Shown here piece by piece: positions 6,426 through 8,638 of a stretch of 8,638 bases of DNA. How positions within the stretch are numbered: the first letter of the stretch is position 1; every line of letters starts with the position of its first letter. Where the stretch lies: contig CANGUS010000064.1 of assembly GCA_947457085.1 (NCBI GenBank), positions 1 through 8,638 of the forward strand, in the 5' to 3' direction. The notes below the pieces were generated by a model. The model saw only the letters and a program-made list of their open reading frames with translations, was not told the origin of the DNA and ran no database searches. This DNA is from Bacteroidota bacterium (GTDB lineage: Bacteria; Bacteroidota; Bacteroidia; Chitinophagales; Chitinophagaceae). The translations under genes and the position numbers were made by a program.

Positions 6426-8567
6426 ATGAGCAAAAGTAATAAGCAACAAAAACAGGTTCAATCTGCCATAAAAACAATACCTACTCAACAAACTAAACGA
6501 GTAGAAAATAATCAACAAACTGTAACTAAACCTTCAGGTCGATTTAGCTATTTAATTTATCCTCTGCTTTTATTTGTATTTAGTATTTTTATTTATAGCA
6601 ATACCTTTGAGCATCGCTTTGTATTAGATGATCATGGAATCATAAAAAACAACAAAATTACCAAAGCGCCCATGTCTTGGGAAAATACAAAAACTATTTT
6701 TTCAACGCCCTTGCGTAAAGGGGATTTTTCGGATTTAGAAAACTCTTTATATCGTCCATTTACTAAATTGGTTTTCAATTGGGAATGGAATCAATTCAAC
6801 GGGGATCCGCATTCTTTTCACAAAGTCAATGTATTCTTTTTTGCCTTGACAGTCCTGTTTATTTTCTTTATTTTTTATGATGTATGTAAAAAGAAATGGT
6901 TGATCCCGTTTTTAATTGCATTGCTATTCGCAGCCCATCCTATTCATACCGAAGTGGTGGCAAACGTAAAAAGTTTAGATGAAATTTTAAGTATGTTAGG
7001 TATTCTTATCGCCATCCGTTGCATACAATGCTATATCTCAAAAGAGAAAATTATTTATCTAGTAGGGGGAGTTGCAGGCTATTTAATTGCCTCGTTCTCT
7101 AAGGAGTCTACTGTAGTTGCGGTAGCCATCATTCCGCTGTTTATTTACTTTTTTACGAAAGCAAGCATGCAGAAAAATGCGATCATTTCTGGTGTGATGT
7201 TCCTTTGCTCTTTGTTCTTTTTACTTGCTCGTCACCAATCGTTAAGCGGCTATCCACCCGCTGGCAAAACAAGCCCTTTAGATAATTACATTGTTTTGTG
7301 TAATCCTGCAGAGCAAAAATTTCTTCCTTTTGATTTACAAGAAAAATATAAAAACTCGAATCAGTTTGCATCTGCTGTAAATACGTTAGGAGAGTATGTG
7401 AAAAAATTCGTTTACCCAAAAACCCTTTCTTGCGATTACTCTTTTGCTACATTAGAACCTGTAGGTTTTAACGACCCAGGATTTTTAATCGCCTTTTTAT
7501 TTTTGGGCGCTTTATTTGGCTTTGCTATTTGGAAGCTAAAATCAAAACAAGCCATAGCTTTTGGTATTTTATGGTTCTTCTTTTCTATGTCCATTACTTC
7601 CAACGTATTCATGTTGATTGGTACTTCTTTTGGTGATCGTTTATTGTTTGTGCCTTCCTTAGGACTAACTATTGCCCTTGTGCTGGCTTTGGCCCATTTC
7701 TTTAAAAAAGATGAAGGCGAAGGCTTTTTCGGTGAGTTAAAAACAGCACCCATTCTTGTGGCCATTTTATTTATTTCAACGGCTTTGTACAGCTTTAAAA
7801 CCATAGATAGAAACAAAGATTGGGAAACCGATTATCAATTATTCTCTACCGATGTTGAAAATTATCCTAACTCTACTCACTTGCTTTTCTATATGGGGAA
7901 CCATTTATCCAGCACCGAACGCAAAGAAGTGTTGACTTACAAAATGACTCCTTTCGGATATACCCCACAACAAATCAATGATTCTAGCTTAAAAGAAAAC
8001 GCACGATCCATTTATTATCTTACAAAGGCTTTGAGCATTTACCCAGCATTGCCAAGCGATGGATACAATCAATTAGGTAAAGCGTATTTTAATTTGGGTA
8101 ATTTAGATTCAGCTAAAGTGTATTATAAAAAAGCTTTCAATGAAGATACTACCAATGCGATTTTCATCAATAATTTAGGTACTGGGTTTTATGTTTCCGG
8201 ACAAAACTTTGTAAAAAAAGCAAGAGAATATCAAGCTGCAGGAAAAATGGACAGTGCACAATATGCCTATAATATTGGCTTGCAAAATATTCTTGAGTCG
8301 AATCAATATTTTATGAAAGCGCATTCGAAAGATACTACCGAAGCAGATTTTGCCAACAATGTAGGTTGCGTTTATGGCGATACCCAACGACCAGACAGCG
8401 CCATTTATTGGTTTATAAAAGCAAGCAAAGCCGATACCTTAGATATGACTTCTTTGCAATATTTAGATATGACCTATCGAAATAAAGGCGATGTGCAAAT
8501 GGCCGATTATTACAAAGCAAAATTGGAACAAGTCAAATATATTCGTGCTCAAACAATGAATCAATAA
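6426..8567 (+). CDS. TMTC-like integral membrane glycosyltransferase (GT-C fold) with C-terminal TPRs
   Basis: The protein has 713 residues. A basic, Gln/Lys/Thr-rich cytoplasmic tail (1-40) precedes about eleven predicted membrane segments (near 42-58, 134-151, 158-172, 184-203, 210-225, 229-243, 251-268, 352-370, 376-397, 408-424 and 441-457). The first periplasmic loop holds FVLDDHGIIKNN (65-76), the acidic motif of GT-C enzymes. Further hallmarks of the TMTC group follow: LYRPFTKLVF (108-117), HPIHTEVVANVKSLDEIL (171-188), SKEST (225-229), LARHQSLSGYPP (267-278) and DRLLFVPSLGL (404-414). The soluble C-terminus has TPR-like helices (about 543-574, 577-600, 641-672 and 675-705) with YNQLGKAYFNLGNLDSA the clearest. 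Animal TMTC proteins are O-mannosyltransferases using a lipid-linked sugar; the bacterial substrate is unknown. The next gene overlaps the stop by one base. No Shine-Dalgarno sequence is seen. Confidence 0.85.
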   Translation: MSKSNKQQKQVQSAIKTIPTQQTKRVENNQQTVTKPSGRFSYLIYPLLLFVFSIFIYSNTFEHRFVLDDHGIIKNNKITKAPMSWENTKTIFSTPLRKGDFSDLENSLYRPFTKLVFNWEWNQFNGDPHSFHKVNVFFFALTVLFIFFIFYDVCKKKWLIPFLIALLFAAHPIHTEVVANVKSLDEILSMLGILIAIRCIQCYISKEKIIYLVGGVAGYLIASFSKESTVVAVAIIPLFIYFFTKASMQKNAIISGVMFLCSLFFLLARHQSLSGYPPAGKTSPLDNYIVLCNPAEQKFLPFDLQEKYKNSNQFASAVNTLGEYVKKFVYPKTLSCDYSFATLEPVGFNDPGFLIAFLFLGALFGFAIWKLKSKQAIAFGILWFFFSMSITSNVFMLIGTSFGDRLLFVPSLGLTIALVLALAHFFKKDEGEGFFGELKTAPILVAILFISTALYSFKTIDRNKDWETDYQLFSTDVENYPNSTHLLFYMGNHLSSTERKEVLTYKMTPFGYTPQQINDSSLKENARSIYYLTKALSIYPALPSDGYNQLGKAYFNLGNLDSAKVYYKKAFNEDTTNAIFINNLGTGFYVSGQNFVKKAREYQAAGKMDSAQYAYNIGLQNILESNQYFMKAHSKDTTEADFANNVGCVYGDTQRPDSAIYWFIKASKADTLDMTSLQYLDMTYRNKGDVQMADYYKAKLEQVKYIRAQTMNQ

Positions 8568-8638
8568 TGGATTTTTTACTTAAAATTGATATCCCCGAAT
8601 TAACACCCAAACTCCAACATACCGACAAGGTATTGTTG
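8567..8638 (+). CDS. N-terminus of probable GSCFA-domain protein (partial)
   Basis: An ATG at 8567-8569 overlaps the preceding TAA by one base (TAATG), a typical sign of translational coupling. The 24 codons before the window ends include KIDIPELTPKLQHTDKVLL. That pattern, a short strand with IP, then a Lys/His stretch and KVLL, is what precedes the Gly-Ser-Cys-Phe motif in GSCFA-domain proteins, a family related to SGNH-type hydrolases and common in Bacteroidota. The diagnostic motif itself would fall just outside the window, so the existence of the gene is well supported but its family is a reasoned guess. Confidence 0.5.
   Translation, partial: MDFLLKIDIPELTPKLQHTDKVLL

Noticed and set aside
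7436..7816. Minus-strand 126-codon frame
   Set aside because: Antisense of the membrane segments of the TMTC-like gene; Lys/Pro-rich composition is that of a shadow, with no homology I recognise. The shorter minus-strand frames at 7183-7419 and 8175-8387 are the same case.

Overview
The window looks like a chromosomal segment of an AT-rich member of the Bacteroidota. Three things point there: a surface protein ending in a type A type IX secretion (T9SS) sorting domain, Bacteroidota-style promoters (TTG/TTTG, then TAnnTTTG, with no Shine-Dalgarno sequence), and the character of the GroEL/GroES proteins. Chitinophagales or a relative is my guess from overall feel; no marker here fixes the family.

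Layout. Positions 1-4872 are all on the minus strand. From right to left they hold groES, groEL, a short region with a possible small or broken gene, a secreted 25-residue-repeat protein of the BspA/DUF285 type, and a DUF4143-type P-loop ATPase cut by the left edge. A divergent intergenic region (4873-5179) carries the groES promoter on one strand and a promoter on the other. Positions 5180-8638 are on the plus strand. They hold a ureohydrolase-fold protein that has lost two of its six metal ligands, a TMTC-like multi-pass membrane glycosyltransferase with C-terminal TPRs, and, overlapping its stop by one base, the first 24 codons of a probable GSCFA-domain protein.

How the genes work together. 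groES and groEL are the only clear functional unit (chaperonin). The TMTC-like gene and the gene after it are translationally coupled and probably belong to one cell-envelope or glycan process. The BspA-like protein would be exported by Sec and T9SS. No defence system, mobile element, CRISPR array, tRNA or rRNA was seen.

Most unusual signals: (a) a 133-bp stretch between groES and groEL built of nineteen in-phase degenerate 7-bp units; (b) the ureohydrolase with Leu and Asn at two metal-ligand positions; (c) a perfect 8-1-8 palindrome in the spacer of the likely promoter of the repeat-protein gene; (d) a 25-bp perfect inverted repeat, a shared terminator type, on either side of that gene; (e) a small coding-like minus-strand frame between groEL and the repeat protein that continues in a second frame after its stop.
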